Positions 15,990 through 26,537 are shown, counted from the stretch's first letter. The stretch is DNA of 64,000 nt from Chelatococcus sambhunathii (GCA_031316315.1 JADBEO010000019.1:19857-83856), one strand, 5' to 3'. Numbers and translations: made by a program. The notes: a model not told the origin generated them from the letters alone.

Positions 15990-17105
15990 ATGTCGACGCC
16001 TGACTCCATTGAAGCCCCCAAGGCGGATACCCACATCATCGACCCGCACGCCCCCGCGACCTTTGGGGAGCGCGTCAGCCGCATTCTCGGCGCCGTCGCC
16101 GGAGATCCGACGGCGCGCGCGGAGATCGACATGGCGCGCGTACTCGAAGAGCTGAGGGCGCTCGGCGCCCAGCCCATCGAGGACTGCACGCCGGAGGAGG
16201 CGCGCCGGCAGCCTTCGCCGGCCGACGCGGTCTCGTCGCTGATGGCGAAATACGGGATCAGCGATCCGGACTACGACATCCCGACACGCGACGCGAGCTA
16301 TGAGAGCGGCGGGGAGCCGCTCGGCCTTCGCATCTACCGGCCGGCGAACGGCGGGGATCCCCGCCCGATCGTCGTCTACTACCCCGGCGGCGGCTGGGTG
16401 CTCTCGAACCTCGACGACTACGATTCGAGCGCCCGCGCGATCGCGGCGCGCACCGGCGCTGTGGTGGTGGCGGTGGAGACGCGCCGCGCGCCGGAGCACA
16501 AGTTTCCGGCCGCGCATGACGACGCCATCGCGGCCTACGCGCATGTCCTGAAGAACGCCGAGGCTTTCGGCGGCACGCCGGACGTCGCCGCGGTCGTCGG
16601 CGAGAGCGCGGGAGGCAATCTTGCGATCAATGTCGCCATCGCGGCGCGCGACCACGACATGCAGCCGCCGGTCCATCTCGCGCTGATCTATCCGATCGCC
16701 GGAGTCGACACGACGACGCCGTCCTTCCGGATCAACGAGTTCGCGCGGCCGGTGAACAAGGCGATCATCGAGTGGATCTTCGGCCATGCGCTGATGAGTC
16801 CGAGCGAGAAAGAGGATCCGCGGCTCGACGTCGTCGGCCGCGCCGATCTCGCCGGCCTGCCGCCGACGACGCTGCTGACGGCCGAGATCGATCCGCTGCG
16901 CTCGGAGGGGCTCGAGCTCGGCAACCGCCTGAGGGCGGCGGGCGTCGACGTGAACGGCGTTGATTTCGAGGGGGTCTCCCACGGCTTCTTCGGCATGGGC
17001 GCGATCGTGCGCCACGCCCGCACAGCGCAGGAGATCGTCGGCCGCGACCTCGCCGCCGCCTTCGCCGTCGACGGCCGAGGCTGCCGTGTGGGACGGGCGC
17101 TGTAG
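15990..17105 (+). CDS. Alpha/beta hydrolase of the hormone-sensitive-lipase type (esterase/lipase)
   Basis: Serine esterase of 371 aa, cytosolic. The oxyanion-hole motif is YYPGGGW (the HGGG motif with Tyr-Pro instead of His), the nucleophile elbow is GESAGG (Ser about residue 215), an Asp is seen in TAEIDPLRSEG, and the catalytic His in GVSHGFFGMG. A 90-residue N-terminal extension precedes the usual domain (THIIDPHAPATFGERVSRILGAVAGD). The ATG at 15990 follows GAGGAGAC. An EcfG-type promoter at 15903-15927 predicts stress induction. The FAD monooxygenase 26 bases downstream may be co-transcribed. Substrate unknown. Confidence 0.88.
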   Translation: MSTPDSIEAPKADTHIIDPHAPATFGERVSRILGAVAGDPTARAEIDMARVLEELRALGAQPIEDCTPEEARRQPSPADAVSSLMAKYGISDPDYDIPTRDASYESGGEPLGLRIYRPANGGDPRPIVVYYPGGGWVLSNLDDYDSSARAIAARTGAVVVAVETRRAPEHKFPAAHDDAIAAYAHVLKNAEAFGGTPDVAAVVGESAGGNLAINVAIAARDHDMQPPVHLALIYPIAGVDTTTPSFRINEFARPVNKAIIEWIFGHALMSPSEKEDPRLDVVGRADLAGLPPTTLLTAEIDPLRSEGLELGNRLRAAGVDVNGVDFEGVSHGFFGMGAIVRHARTAQEIVGRDLAAAFAVDGRGCRVGRAL

Positions 17106-17131
17106 AGAGCGTTTCCGACGGTTCGCGCGTC

Positions 17132-18355
17132 ATGGAGCTGACCACCCAGTGCTGTGTCGCAGGGGGCGGGCCGGCCGGGCTGATACTCGGCCTGCTGCTC
17201 GCGCGCGGCGGGGTAGACGTCGTCGTGCTCGAGAAGCACGGCGACTTCCTGCGCGACTTCCGCGGCGACACGATCCAACCCTCGACGCTCAACATCCTCG
17301 ACGATCTCGGGCTGCTCGAGGCGTTCCTGCGGCTCCCGCACCAAGAGGTCGAGACGCTGACCGGGTTCGTCGAGGAGGAGCCCTTCGTCATCGCCGACTT
17401 CCGGAAGATCGACGCCGTCCTGCCCTTCATCGCGTTGCTCCCCCAATGGGATTTCCTCGACTTCATCGCCGGCGAGGCGGCGCGTCATCCGAACTTCCGC
17501 CTGATCCGCCGCGCCGAGGCGCGCGAGCTGATCCACGACCGCGGCCGGGTCGTGGGTCTGAGGGCGGAGACGCCTGACGGCGCCCTCGAAGTCGCCTGCG
17601 ATCTCGTGGTCGGCGCCGACGGCCGCCGTTCGACGATCCGCGCCGCGGCCGGGTTCGAGGTCGAGACGCTCGGCGCGCCGATGGACGTGGTCTGGTTCCG
17701 TCTCCCGCGGCGCGAAGGCGACGGCGAGGCGACCGGCGGACGGTTCTCCGCCGGCGGGCTGTTCGTCACCATCTATCGCGGCGACTATTGGCAATGCGCG
17801 CTGGTCATCCCGAAGGGCGGCTGGGACGCGGTGAAGGCGGCAGGCCTCGACGCCTTCCGCGAACGGATCGCGCGGCTCGCGCCGCCGCTCGCCGACCGCG
17901 GCTCGCTGATCGACGGCTGGGACAAGGTCAGCGTGCTCTCGGTCGCCGTCGACCGGCTGAAGCGCTGGCATGCGCCCGGCGTGCTCTGCATCGGCGACGC
18001 CGCCCACGCCATGTCGCCGATCGGCGGCGTCGGCATCAATCTCGCGATCCAGGACGCGGTGGCGGCGGCCAACATCCTGGCGGAACCGTTGCGGCAGGGC
18101 AGGGCGAGCGACGACGATCTCGCGAGGGTTCAGGAGCGTCGGCTGTTTCCGACGCGCGTGATCCAGCGGCTGCAGATCGCGGTCCAGAACAGGGTGGTCT
18201 CGCCGGTGCTGGCGTCGACCGGGCGTTTGCGTCCGCCGCTCGCGCTCAGGCTGATGCGCGCCGTGCCGGCCCTCCGGGCGATCCCGGCGCGCATCGTCGG
18301 GATCGGGGTGCGGCCGGAGCGGGTCAAGACCCCTGCCGTCGCGACGCCGCGATAA
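17132..18355 (+). CDS. FAD-dependent aromatic-type monooxygenase (class A flavoprotein)
   Basis: Flavoprotein of 407 aa of the UbiH/p-hydroxybenzoate-hydroxylase fold. N-terminal dinucleotide motif CCVAGGGPAGLILGLLLARGGVDVVVLEK (about residues 7-36), the middle DG motif DLVVGADGRRSTIRAAAG, and the C-terminal GD motif LCIGDAAHAMSPIGGVGINLAIQDA are intact, so FAD and NAD(P)H binding are expected. Substrate unknown; the neighbour esterase could act on the same compound. The ATG at 17132 is 26 bases after the hydrolase stop. It could be part of the stress-induced unit, as no promoter is obvious between them. Confidence 0.88.
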   Translation: MELTTQCCVAGGGPAGLILGLLLARGGVDVVVLEKHGDFLRDFRGDTIQPSTLNILDDLGLLEAFLRLPHQEVETLTGFVEEEPFVIADFRKIDAVLPFIALLPQWDFLDFIAGEAARHPNFRLIRRAEARELIHDRGRVVGLRAETPDGALEVACDLVVGADGRRSTIRAAAGFEVETLGAPMDVVWFRLPRREGDGEATGGRFSAGGLFVTIYRGDYWQCALVIPKGGWDAVKAAGLDAFRERIARLAPPLADRGSLIDGWDKVSVLSVAVDRLKRWHAPGVLCIGDAAHAMSPIGGVGINLAIQDAVAAANILAEPLRQGRASDDDLARVQERRLFPTRVIQRLQIAVQNRVVSPVLASTGRLRPPLALRLMRAVPALRAIPARIVGIGVRPERVKTPAVATPR

Positions 18356-18358
18356 GGC

Positions 18359-18637
18359 TCAGGGACGTCCCGGCTCCTCCGGCGAGCGCGCGTCGATCGC
18401 GAGCGCATGGACGGGTCCCGACAATTCACCGGCCAGAAGCTGATTGACCCGCCGGTGGCGATCGACGCGGCTGAGGCCCGAGAACGCCCCGGAGACGATC
18501 CGGACCCGGAAGTGCGTTTCGCCTTCAGGCCGCGCCCCGGCGTGGCCGGCGTGAAGATGGCTCTCGTCGATGACCTCGAGGCGCTCGGGCTTCAGCGCCT
18601 CCGTCAAAGCGGTTTCGATCCGCGCGCGAACGCCCAT
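18359..18637 (-). CDS. bolA: BolA family protein
   Basis: Small regulator and iron-sulfur-trafficking partner (92 aa). The BolA signature IDESHLHAGHAGARPEGETHFRVRIVSGAFSG with the invariant His residues, SRVDRHRRVNQLLAGEL and VHALAI are all present. The ATG at 18637 has GGGAGAG at good spacing; longer readings add unlikely residues. Convergent with the FAD monooxygenase (3 bases between stops) and divergent from the J-domain gene. BolA commonly sits beside this J-domain gene in Rhizobiales. Confidence 0.93.
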   Translation of the reverse strand: MGVRARIETALTEALKPERLEVIDESHLHAGHAGARPEGETHFRVRIVSGAFSGLSRVDRHRRVNQLLAGELSGPVHALAIDARSPEEPGRP

Positions 18638-18773
18638 GTCGATCTCTCCCGATCCGGTCCGGGCCGCGGAGATGTCGACGGCGGAGAGGCCCGTCAAGCC
18701 CCCCGCGGCCGGCGGGGCCATGCGTCGCGCGTTCTTGTTCCGTTATGCCGCGCCGCCCATAATGGGCGTCGCG

Positions 18774-19403
18774 ATGAAGCTCGATAGCGAATGGTTCGAC
18801 AAGGTCCGGGTGTCCCGGGGCGAGGAACGCCCCGAGCCCGAGGGCGCGCGCTGTCAGCATCCGGGCTGCCGTGACGCGGGCCTCTACCGCGCGCCGAAAG
18901 GCCGCGACCGCGAGAACGAGTACTGGCGCTTCTGCCTGCAGCACGTGCGCGAGTACAATCAGTCCTACAATTTCTTCGCCGGCATGTCGGACGAGGCGCT
19001 GCGCGCCTATGAGCGCGACTCCCATGTCGGCCACCGCCCGACCTGGGCGATGGGCCGCAACGGCGGTCCGTCCGCAGAGGCGCGCAACGGCGCGGATCGC
19101 AGACGCGGGCGAAACCGCGGCTGGGCTGGGAACTTCTCCTTCGAGGACGAGTTCGGGATGTTCGGCGAGGACGGGCCGCAGGCGAGGCCGGAGCCCCGGC
19201 GCGAGATCAAGAAGGTCGAGATGAAATCGCTGGAGGCGCTCAATCTCGGCGCCGGCGCGACGCGCGACGAGATCCGCGCCCGCTACAAGGAGCTGCTGAT
19301 CCGCTTTCATCCGGACACCAACGGCGGCGACCGCGGCGCAGAGGACAAATTGCGCGAGATCATCCAAGCCTATAACTATCTTCGATCCGTCGGCCTTTGC
19401 TGA
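18774..19403 (+). CDS. J-domain (DnaJ-like) protein, C-terminal J domain
   Basis: Co-chaperone-like protein of 209 aa. The J domain is at the C-terminus (about residues 150-205): SLEALNLGAGATRDEIRARYKELLIRFHPDTNGG, with the HPD tripeptide needed to stimulate DnaK. The N-terminal part has a small Cys/His cluster (CQHPGC and FCLQHV) that may bind zinc. ATG choices are 18762 and 18774; MKLDSEWFDKVR at 18774 is the usual beginning for this family in Rhizobiales. It precedes cobS-cobT, with an 84-base gap of GC-rich palindromic sequence. Confidence 0.88.
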   Translation: MKLDSEWFDKVRVSRGEERPEPEGARCQHPGCRDAGLYRAPKGRDRENEYWRFCLQHVREYNQSYNFFAGMSDEALRAYERDSHVGHRPTWAMGRNGGPSAEARNGADRRRGRNRGWAGNFSFEDEFGMFGEDGPQARPEPRREIKKVEMKSLEALNLGAGATRDEIRARYKELLIRFHPDTNGGDRGAEDKLREIIQAYNYLRSVGLC

Positions 19404-19487
19404 TTTCAACGGTTCCGGCGCGCCCTGGGCGCGCCCTCAGCGGGGCGCGCCCCGGCCTTTTCCGCCTCGCGCCCGCCAGGAGATTGC

Positions 19488-20483
19488 ATGACCACGCTTG
19501 ACGCTCCCTCGGTCGAAGCGCCGTCGCCCGACATGAAGGTGTCGGCCCGCCAAGTGTTCGGCATCGACAGCGACATGGAGGTGCCGGCTTACGGCGAGGC
19601 GAAAGGTGCGGTGCCGGACCTCGATCCGGACTACCTGTTCGACCACGACACGACGCTCGCGATCCTCGCCGGCTTCAAGATGAACCGCCGCGTCATGATC
19701 ACGGGCTATCACGGCACCGGAAAGTCGACCCATGTGGAGCAGGTCGCGGCGCGGCTCAACTGGCCCTGCGTCCGCGTCAATCTCGACAGCCATGTCAGCC
19801 GCATCGACCTGATCGGCAAGGACGCGATCGTCCTCAAGGACGGCCAGCAGGTCACCGAGTTCCGCGACGGCATCTTGCCCTGGGCGCTGCAGAACAACGT
19901 CGCGCTGGTCTTCGACGAATACGACGCAGGCCGCCCGGACGTCATGTTCGTGATCCAGCGCGTGCTGGAGGTCTCGGGCAAGCTGACCCTGCTCGACCAG
20001 CGCAAGATCATCCGCCCGCATCCGGCGTTCCGCCTGTTCGCCACCGCCAACACGGTCGGTCTCGGCGACGCCTCCGGCCTCTATCACGGCACCCAGCAGA
20101 TCAATCAGGGCCAGATGGACAGATGGTCCATCGTGACCACGCTGAACTATCTCGCGCACGACAAGGAAGTGGACATCGTCCTCGCGAAGTCGCCGCACTA
20201 CCAGAAGGTCCCGGACGGCCGCGACACCGTCTCCAAGATGGTCCGACTGGCCGACCTCACGCGCCAGGCCTTCATGAACGGCGACCTGTCCACCGTCATG
20301 AGCCCGCGCACGGTCATCACCTGGGCAGAGAACGCCGACATCTTCTCCGACATCGGCTTCTCGTTCCGGCTGACGTTCCTGAACAAGTGCGACGAGTTGG
20401 AGCGTGGCCTCGTCGCCGAGTTCTACCAGCGCTGCTTCGGCAAGGAACTCCCGGAGAGCGCCGTCAACGTGGCGATGAGCTGA
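19488..20483 (+). CDS. cobS: Cobaltochelatase subunit CobS
   Basis: AAA+ ATPase subunit of the aerobic cobaltochelatase that inserts cobalt into hydrogenobyrinate a,c-diamide in B12 synthesis. The 331 aa are full length. Walker [14 protein letters not shown] (about residues 70-82), Walker [15 protein letters not shown], sensor region [13 protein letters not shown] and the arginine-rich [11 protein letters not shown] are intact. The N-terminus [19 protein letters not shown] is typical. It is followed 24 bases later by cobT, forming an operon. The third subunit, cobN, is not in the window. No cobalamin riboswitch was seen upstream. Confidence 0.96.
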   Translation: MTTLDAPSVEAPSPDMKVSARQVFGIDSDMEVPAYGEAKGAVPDLDPDYLFDHDTTLAILAGFKMNRRVMITGYHGTGKSTHVEQVAARLNWPCVRVNLDSHVSRIDLIGKDAIVLKDGQQVTEFRDGILPWALQNNVALVFDEYDAGRPDVMFVIQRVLEVSGKLTLLDQRKIIRPHPAFRLFATANTVGLGDASGLYHGTQQINQGQMDRWSIVTTLNYLAHDKEVDIVLAKSPHYQKVPDGRDTVSKMVRLADLTRQAFMNGDLSTVMSPRTVITWAENADIFSDIGFSFRLTFLNKCDELERGLVAEFYQRCFGKELPESAVNVAMS

Positions 20484-20507
20484 GGCGAGGGAAGAGACCG
20501 TCCGCCC

Positions 20508-22388
20508 GTGATCTCCAACCGCAAGCCCGGCGAGAAGCTTCCGCCCCCGGCCGAGCCGCTGAAGCGGGCGATTTCCGGCTGCCTGCGCGCGATCTCCGGC
20601 GACCCGGAGGTCGAGGTCGCCTTCGCCTCCGAGCGGCCGGCGCTGATGGGCCGCAAGGCCCGCCTGCCGGAGCCGCCGCGCCGGCTCGATCCGAAGGACG
20701 TCGCGATTCTGCGCGGCTATGCGGACTCGATGGCGCTCCGCATCGCCTGCCACGACCAGGCGACGCACGCGCGTCTCGCGCCGCATGGCGCGGAGGCGAA
20801 AGCCGTGTTCGACGCCGTCGAGCAGGCGCGAGTCGAGGCGATCGGCGCGCGGCGGATGGCCGGCACGGGCGACAACATCTCGGCCATGCTGGAGGACCGC
20901 TACCTCCGCAGCCCGCACGCCGACGTCACCGACCGCGCCGACGCGCCGCTCGAGGACGCGGTGTCGTTGCTCATCCGGGAGCGCCTGACCGGCCGGAAGC
21001 CGCCCGAGGCCGCGCGCAAGCTGGTCGACCTCTGGCGGCCGTGGATCGAGGAGAAGGCGGGCGGCAACCTCTCCAAGCTCGACCGCCTGCTCGAGGATCA
21101 GGGCGCCTACGCCCACGCCATCCGCGATCTGCTGTCCTCGCTCGACATGGGCGAGGAGCTTTCGGCCGACCGGGAGAGCTCGGAGGACGAGAGCGAAGGC
21201 GAGGGCGATCAGCCGCCGCCGCAGGACGGCGAGGCCGCCGACGCTCCGAACGACGCGGACGACGGCGCCGACGAGAGCGAGACGGAATCCTCCGCCGAGT
21301 ACGAGGACGACGCCGAGCAGATGGAGGCGGCGGACGCGCCGCCGACCGACACGCCGGAGGAGGACGAGCTCGGCGAGGCCGAGGAGGCGACCGATCCCTG
21401 GCGGCCCAAGGACGACCCGCGCAAGGATCGCGAGAAGCTCGAATATTCCGCCTTCACGACGAAGTTCGACGAGGAGGCGCTCGCTGAGGAGCTCTGCGAC
21501 GCGGAGGAGCTGGCGCGGCTGCGCTCCTATCTCGACAAGCAACTGAACCAGCTCCAAGGCGTGGTCGGCCGGCTGGCGAACCGGCTGCAGCGGCGCCTGC
21601 TCGCCCAGCAGAGCCGCGCCTGGGACTTCGACCTCGAAGAGGGCATGCTCGATCCGTCGCGGCTGTCGCGCGTCATCATCGATCCGATGAGCGCGCTCTC
21701 CTTCATGCGCGAGCGCGACACCGACTTCCGCGACACCGTGGTCACGCTCCTGCTCGACAATTCCGGCTCGATGCGCGGCCGGCCGATCACGGTCGCCGCG
21801 ACCTGCGCCGACATCCTCGCCCGCACGCTGGAGCGCTGCGGGGTCAAGGTCGAGATCCTCGGCTTCACCACGAGAGCCTGGAAGGGCGGCCAGTCGCGCG
21901 AGCAGTGGCTCGCCGCCGGCAAGCCGATGGCGCCCGGACGGCTGAACGATCTCCGCCACATCGTCTACAAGGCCGCCGACGCGCCCTGGCGTCGCACGCG
22001 GAAAAACCTCGGGCTGATGATGCGCGAGGGGCTTTTGAAAGAGAACATCGACGGCGAGGCGCTGTCCTGGGCGCATGACCGGCTGCTCGCCCGGCCCGAG
22101 CAGCGGCGCATCCTGATGGTGATCTCGGACGGCGCGCCGGTCGACGACTCGACGCTCTCGGTCAATCCCGGAAACTACCTCGAGAAGCACCTGCGTCGCG
22201 TCATCAACGACATCGAGACCCGCTCGCCGGTGGAGCTGATCGCGATCGGCATCGGCCACGACGTCACGCGCTACTACCGCCGCGCCGTCACCATCGTCGA
22301 CGCCGAGGAGCTCGGCGGCGCGATGACGGAGAAGCTCGCCGAGCTGTTCGACGAGACCACCGCGCCGGCGCCGCGGCGACTGCATTGA
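20508..22388 (+). CDS. cobT: Cobaltochelatase subunit CobT
   Basis: Second chelatase subunit, 626 aa, forming the ring complex with CobS. The N-terminal part (1-215) begins [20 protein letters not shown]; a strongly acidic low-complexity middle (about 216-300, runs of Glu/Asp) is usual for CobT; the C-terminal von Willebrand A domain carries the MIDAS motif [13 protein letters not shown] (about residue 415) and [13 protein letters not shown]. The start is GTG at 20508. Its stop overlaps the TTG start of the phytase-like gene, so that gene may be translated by re-initiation. Confidence 0.95.
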   Translation: MISNRKPGEKLPPPAEPLKRAISGCLRAISGDPEVEVAFASERPALMGRKARLPEPPRRLDPKDVAILRGYADSMALRIACHDQATHARLAPHGAEAKAVFDAVEQARVEAIGARRMAGTGDNISAMLEDRYLRSPHADVTDRADAPLEDAVSLLIRERLTGRKPPEAARKLVDLWRPWIEEKAGGNLSKLDRLLEDQGAYAHAIRDLLSSLDMGEELSADRESSEDESEGEGDQPPPQDGEAADAPNDADDGADESETESSAEYEDDAEQMEAADAPPTDTPEEDELGEAEEATDPWRPKDDPRKDREKLEYSAFTTKFDEEALAEELCDAEELARLRSYLDKQLNQLQGVVGRLANRLQRRLLAQQSRAWDFDLEEGMLDPSRLSRVIIDPMSALSFMRERDTDFRDTVVTLLLDNSGSMRGRPITVAATCADILARTLERCGVKVEILGFTTRAWKGGQSREQWLAAGKPMAPGRLNDLRHIVYKAADAPWRRTRKNLGLMMREGLLKENIDGEALSWAHDRLLARPEQRRILMVISDGAPVDDSTLSVNPGNYLEKHLRRVINDIETRSPVELIAIGIGHDVTRYYRRAVTIVDAEELGGAMTEKLAELFDETTAPAPRRLH

Positions 22389-23368
22389 GGCGTCTTGCGC
22401 TCGCCGCGCTGCTTGCGGCGACGCTCGCCGGCTCGGCCCCCGCTCAGGACGCTTCCGGCCCGGTCCCGATCGATGTCTCGGCCGTGCAGATCGAGCGGTT
22501 CGGCGCCGCGACGCCGGTCGGCGCGCGTTATGGCTCGCTGACATTCCTCGGCGGTCTGAAGCTCATTTCGTCCGATCCGGATTTCGGCGGCCTGTCCGGC
22601 TTGCGCCTCGATGCGGACGGCGAGGGCCTCACCACGATCAGCGATCGCGGAAACTGGTTTCGCGGCGAGCTGGTTTACGCGGAGGGCCGCCTCGCCGGCG
22701 TCATCGGGATGAAGCGCATGGCGACGCCCGGCCGCGACGGCAGGCCCCTGCCGGGCCGCAGGGGCTTCGACACCGAAGGCCTTGAGATCGAGGGGCGAAC
22801 CGCTTGGGTGACCACTGAGCGGGTGAACTGGCTGACGCGCTACGCTCTCGGCCCAGACGGCTTCCCTGTCGGGGCAGGGCAGGCGATCGCCCTGCCGAAG
22901 ACCGCGCCCGGCATCGCGCGCAATGGCGGCTACGAGTCGCTCGCGCGCTCGCGCGACGGCGGCCTGATCCTGATCGCCCAGTCCAGCAAGAGCGAGGACG
23001 CGTTCCCGGCCTTCGTCGTCGGCGGAAAAAAGCCGTTCGCCTTCTCGCTCGCCCGCTCCGACGATTTTCGCCCGACTGACCTGACGCGCCTGCCCGGCGG
23101 CGGCTTCGTGCTGTTGGAGCGGCGCTACCAGCCTCCGTTCTCGCTCTCAGTGCGGATGAAGCGGATCGCCGAAAAGGACATCGCGCCGGGCGCCGTCGTT
23201 GACGGGCCGGTGCTGATGGAGGCGAGCCTTGCGCAGGGAATCGACAACTTCGAGGGGATTGCGGCCCATCGCGGCGCGGACGGCCGGACGGTGCTGACCG
23301 TGATCTCCGACGACAATTTCCATCCTCTGCAGCGCACGCTGCTGATGCAGTTCGCGCTCGGCGAGTAG
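22385..23368 (+). CDS. Phytase-like exported protein (esterase-like activity of phytase family)
   Basis: Secreted beta-propeller-type protein of 327 aa. It begins with a signal peptide ([20 protein letters not shown]). Family features of the phytase-like domain are [59 protein letters not shown] and [38 protein letters not shown]. Real phosphatase activity has not been shown for most members. The start is a TTG at 22385 that overlaps the cobT stop; the link to B12 synthesis is only positional, though this neighbour pair is common in Rhizobiales. Confidence 0.85.
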   Translation: MRRLALAALLAATLAGSAPAQDASGPVPIDVSAVQIERFGAATPVGARYGSLTFLGGLKLISSDPDFGGLSGLRLDADGEGLTTISDRGNWFRGELVYAEGRLAGVIGMKRMATPGRDGRPLPGRRGFDTEGLEIEGRTAWVTTERVNWLTRYALGPDGFPVGAGQAIALPKTAPGIARNGGYESLARSRDGGLILIAQSSKSEDAFPAFVVGGKKPFAFSLARSDDFRPTDLTRLPGGGFVLLERRYQPPFSLSVRMKRIAEKDIAPGAVVDGPVLMEASLAQGIDNFEGIAAHRGADGRTVLTVISDDNFHPLQRTLLMQFALGE

Positions 23369-23370
23369 TC

Positions 23371-23739
23371 TCACTTCGCCGCGTCGATCTTCGCCAGACA
23401 GCTCTGCTCGGCCTGCTCCATCTTCGGGCGCATCTCGGCCTGCATCTCCGCAGGCTGCTTGCCGCGCAGACGGTCGAGGTCGCTCGCGGTGATGCGCGTC
23501 GCCATCGCGTCGGCGTAGCATTCGCAGTAGGCGGCGATGGTCGCCGGCGGCACGGACGCGTTGTCCGGGCTCGCCTTCTGCAGGGCGACGCAGCCGTCGA
23601 CCGCGGACTTCAGGAAGCCCGCCCGCTGCTCACCGGAGAGCGGGGGACCTGCGTCGCGCGCCGCGTTGAAGCGCCAGATCGACACGCCGAGCGCGACCAG
23701 CGCCATCAGCACGATCCCCATCGCGATCCGCCTTGCCAT
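23371..23739 (-). CDS. Hypothetical exported or membrane-anchored protein
   Basis: Protein of 122 aa, not recognised. One hydrophobic N-terminal segment (MARRIAMGIVLMALVALGVSIW) acts as signal anchor or signal peptide. The rest contains three cysteines in DGCVALQK, YCECYADAM and SCLAKI, a spacing seen in small exported Cys-rich proteins. The ATG at 23739 has GAGGAG seven bases upstream; a TTG 15 bases further up is an unlikely alternative. It follows rpmE on the same strand but is separated by the rpmE terminator, whose T-run reaches its ribosome site. Confidence 0.7.
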   Translation of the reverse strand: MARRIAMGIVLMALVALGVSIWRFNAARDAGPPLSGEQRAGFLKSAVDGCVALQKASPDNASVPPATIAAYCECYADAMATRITASDLDRLRGKQPAEMQAEMRPKMEQAEQSCLAKIDAAK

Positions 23740-23751
23740 CGCGCGGCTCCT

Positions 23752-23782
23752 CAAACGAAAACCCCGGCCGCGAGGGCCGGGG
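23752..23782 (-). terminator. rpmE rho-independent terminator
   Basis: On the minus strand CCCCGGCC (23782-23775) pairs with GGCCGGGG (23769-23762) around a 5-base loop and is followed by TTTTCGTTT. It lies 28 bases after the rpmE stop. Confidence 0.8.
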
Positions 23783-23809
23783 CGAAAGGTCTCGCGATCC
23801 GCGAAGGCG

Positions 23810-24043
23810 TCACTTCTTGGTGGCGACGCCGAAATTCGCGAACTTCTTGTTGAAGCGCGACAGGCGGCCGCCGCGGTCGGTCAGCTGCGCCGCGCCGCCG
23901 GTCCAGGCCGGATGGGTCTTCGGGTCGATGTCGAGCTGCAACGTGTCGCCGGCCTTGCCCCAGGTGGAGCGGGTCTCGTACTCGGTCCCGTCGGTCATGA
24001 CGACCTTGATGACGTGGTAGTCGGGATGGATGTCGGCCTTCAT
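23810..24043 (-). CDS. rpmE: 50S ribosomal protein L31
   Basis: Ribosomal protein L31 (77 aa). [50 protein letters not shown] is the typical alphaproteobacterial start, and the C-terminus FNKKFANFG is diagnostic. The zinc-binding CxxC of the C+ form is absent, as usual for L31 of this group. The gene has its own terminator and lies divergent from the ABC exporter, with a 206-base gap. Confidence 0.96.
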   Translation of the reverse strand: MKADIHPDYHVIKVVMTDGTEYETRSTWGKAGDTLQLDIDPKTHPAWTGGAAQLTDRGGRLSRFNKKFANFGVATKK

Positions 24044-24249
24044 GGCGGTCTCTATAAGCTTCTCGGTCGCGTCGGCGCGTCCCGCGCGGCGAAGGTGCGA
24101 AAATGGCGTGAGGCGCGAGCCTATAGCCCAAACGCGCGCTGCGGACAACCGCCGCGCCGAAGCGCCGCGAAAGGCGGGGTGGAGATTGCAGGCTGCGCGA
24201 GGCATAACCCCGCGCATGTTCTCTGGAAGCGTTATGACCAAGGCTCCCG

Positions 24250-26073
24250 ATGGCCCGCCGCAGCCGCGCAGCTGAATCTGGCCGCGACGACGCTCCGCCG
24301 TCCCGCTCGCTGAAGCCGCTCGCCGCGCTCCGGCCCTTTGCGCTGGCGCACAAGGGCCGCGTCGCCGGCGCGTTGGTCGCGCTGACCCTCGCCTCCGCCG
24401 CGACGCTTGCGATCCCGGTCGCCGTCCGGCGGCTGATCGACTTCGGCTTCGCGGCCGAACATCCGGGCATGGTGAACCAGTATTTCGCCGCCATGCTCGC
24501 GGTCGTGGGAGTGCTCGCCTTCACCAGCGCCGCCCGCTACTGGTTCGTGACGACGCTCGGCGAGCGGGTGGTCGCGGACCTGCGCACCGCCGTTTTCCGT
24601 CACCTGACCCTGCTGACGCCGGCCTTCTACGACAGCCAGCGTTCCGGCGAGATCGTCTCCCGGCTCACCGCCGACACGACGCAGATCAAATCCGCTTTCG
24701 GCGCGACGGCGAGCCAGGCGCTGCGCAATCTGTTCCTGTTCCTCGGCGCGTCCGTGATGATGGTCGTGACGAGCCCGAAGCTGTCCGCCTGCGTGCTGAT
24801 CGCGATTCCCGTGATCGTGCTTCCGCTCGCCGGTTTTGGCCGCTCGGTGAGGCGTCGCTCCCGTCAGGCGCAGGACACGCTGGCGGACGCCTCGGCGCTC
24901 GCCGGCGAGGCGATCGGCGCGATGCGAACCGTCCAGTCCTACAACGCGGAAGGCCTCGTCGCCGGGCGCTTCTTCGCCGCCGTCGAGCGCGCCTATCGGT
25001 CGGCCGAGAGCTCGATCACCGCCCGCGCGATCCTGACGGCCGTCGCGATCTTCCTGATCTTCGCGAGCGTCGTCGGCGTGCTGTGGTATGGCGCGAACGC
25101 CGTGCTGGCCGGCCAGATGTCGGCGGGCCAGCTCGGCCAGTTCGTTCTCTACGCAGTGTTCGCGGCGGCGGCGATCGGCGAGCTGTCCAACGTCTGGGGG
25201 GAGATCTCGCAGGCCGCGGGCTCGGCGGAACGCCTCGGCGAGCTGCTGCGGATCGCGCCCGCCGTCGCGAACCCGACCGATCCGACGCCGCTGCCCGAGC
25301 CGGCCCGCGGCTCGCTCGCCTTCGAGCATGTCAGCTTCGCCTATCCGGGCGGCGAGGCGGCGGCGGTCGAGGATCTGAGCTTCACCGCGTCCCCGGGCGA
25401 GACCGTCGCGATCGTCGGACCGTCAGGGGCCGGCAAGAGCACGCTGTTCCAGCTCGCCTTGCGCTTCTACGATCCTGCTTCCGGGCGCGTCACGCTCGAC
25501 GGCGTCGACGTCAGGGACGCCTCTCTCGCCGAGGTCCGAGCCCGGGTCGCCCTGGTCCCGCAGGATCCCGTGCTGTTCGCCGCGAGCGCGCTCGACAACA
25601 TCGCCTTCGGACTGCCGGAGGCGGAGCGCTCCGAGATCGAGGCGGCCGCACGCCTCGCCGGCGCCGACCGCTTCATCGCGGCGCTCCCTCAGGGCTACGA
25701 CACGCCGCTCGGAGAGCGGGGCGTTACCCTCTCCGGCGGTCAGCGCCAGCGCGTCGCGCTCGCCCGCGCGCTGCTGAAGAGCGCGCCCGTGCTGCTGCTC
25801 GACGAGGCCACCTCGGCGCTCGATGCAGAAAGCGAGACGCTGGTGCAGGAGGCGCTCGCCGCGACCGCCGCCGGCCGCACGACGCTCGTCATCGCGCACC
25901 GCCTTGCGACAGTCCTCGCCGCCGACCGCATCCTCGTGATGGACGGCGGCCGGATCGTCGAACAGGGATCGCATGCCGAACTCGTCGCGCGCCGCGGCCT
26001 TTACGCCCGGCTTGCCGAGCTCCAGTTCGGCGCGGGCGAGCCGGCCCGGCGGATCGAGGCCGTCGCCGGATAG
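24250..26073 (+). CDS. ABC exporter, fused permease and ATPase (MsbA/ABCB-like)
   Basis: Half-transporter of 607 aa. Six membrane helices lie in about residues 30-310, with the coupling-region motif [19 protein letters not shown]. The nucleotide-binding domain (about 350-590) has Walker [11 protein letters not shown]-loop VPQDPVLF, signature [15 protein letters not shown], Walker [13 protein letters not shown] and H-loop VIAHRLATV. Homodimer expected; the substrate may be lipid or drug, not decidable here. The position opposite rpmE is conserved in many Rhizobiales. Upstream 206 bases show no recognised motif. Confidence 0.92.
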   Translation: MARRSRAAESGRDDAPPSRSLKPLAALRPFALAHKGRVAGALVALTLASAATLAIPVAVRRLIDFGFAAEHPGMVNQYFAAMLAVVGVLAFTSAARYWFVTTLGERVVADLRTAVFRHLTLLTPAFYDSQRSGEIVSRLTADTTQIKSAFGATASQALRNLFLFLGASVMMVVTSPKLSACVLIAIPVIVLPLAGFGRSVRRRSRQAQDTLADASALAGEAIGAMRTVQSYNAEGLVAGRFFAAVERAYRSAESSITARAILTAVAIFLIFASVVGVLWYGANAVLAGQMSAGQLGQFVLYAVFAAAAIGELSNVWGEISQAAGSAERLGELLRIAPAVANPTDPTPLPEPARGSLAFEHVSFAYPGGEAAAVEDLSFTASPGETVAIVGPSGAGKSTLFQLALRFYDPASGRVTLDGVDVRDASLAEVRARVALVPQDPVLFAASALDNIAFGLPEAERSEIEAAARLAGADRFIAALPQGYDTPLGERGVTLSGGQRQRVALARALLKSAPVLLLDEATSALDAESETLVQEALAATAAGRTTLVIAHRLATVLAADRILVMDGGRIVEQGSHAELVARRGLYARLAELQFGAGEPARRIEAVAG

Positions 26074-26077
26074 AGGG

Positions 26078-26440
26078 TCAGGGATGCCGCCGCCCGCCAG
26101 CCGCTGACGAGACGAACTTCTCGATCTCCCGCTGCATGTACGGCTTGGAGATGAAGGCGGCGTCCCTCAGCGCCTCCGGCCGGTCGTCCGAATTCGACCC
26201 GGACACGAAGGCGAAGGGCAACTGGCGCTCCTTCAGCGTCTCGGCGAGCTCGTAGGACTTGCCGTCGAGGACGTCGATGTCGAGCAAGGCGAGGTCGAAG
26301 CCGGCGAGGAGCGCCTTCTTCGCCTGCGCGACCGAGCGGCAGGACGTGATGTCGGCGTCCGTCCAGCAGGCTACGATGGTTGCGAGATCGAGGGCGAGGA
26401 TCGCGTCGTCTTCGAGGATCAGAACACGAAATGGCGCCAT
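26078..26440 (-). CDS. Single-domain response regulator
   Basis: Stand-alone receiver domain of 120 aa without output domain. Acidic pocket LILEDDAILALDLA, phospho-acceptor Asp in LALLDIDVLDG (about residue 54), the switch Ser in FAFVSGS, and the Lys in FISKPYM are all present, so phosphorylation is expected. The cognate histidine kinase is not adjacent. It converges on the ABC exporter with four bases between stops. Upstream lie a near-consensus EcfG promoter (GAAAC-N16-CGTT, 26500 to 26476) and an AT-rich palindrome at 26538-26553. Partner and role unknown. Confidence 0.9.
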   Translation of the reverse strand: MAPFRVLILEDDAILALDLATIVACWTDADITSCRSVAQAKKALLAGFDLALLDIDVLDGKSYELAETLKERQLPFAFVSGSNSDDRPEALRDAAFISKPYMQREIEKFVSSAAGGRRHP

Positions 26441-26537
26441 GACTCAGTACTCCGGCGATACGCGACCCGCCGCTTAACGCGCGAGGCGGCCCGGAGTTTC
26501 GTAGTTGCCGGATTATGACGCGAAAAAACGAAAATTA

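Noticed and set aside
19437..22544. A reading frame of over 1000 codons on the minus strand opposite cobS and cobT
   Set aside because: It is the antisense shadow of two well-conserved genes in GC-rich DNA; its translation is low-complexity Arg/Ala/Leu with no family features.
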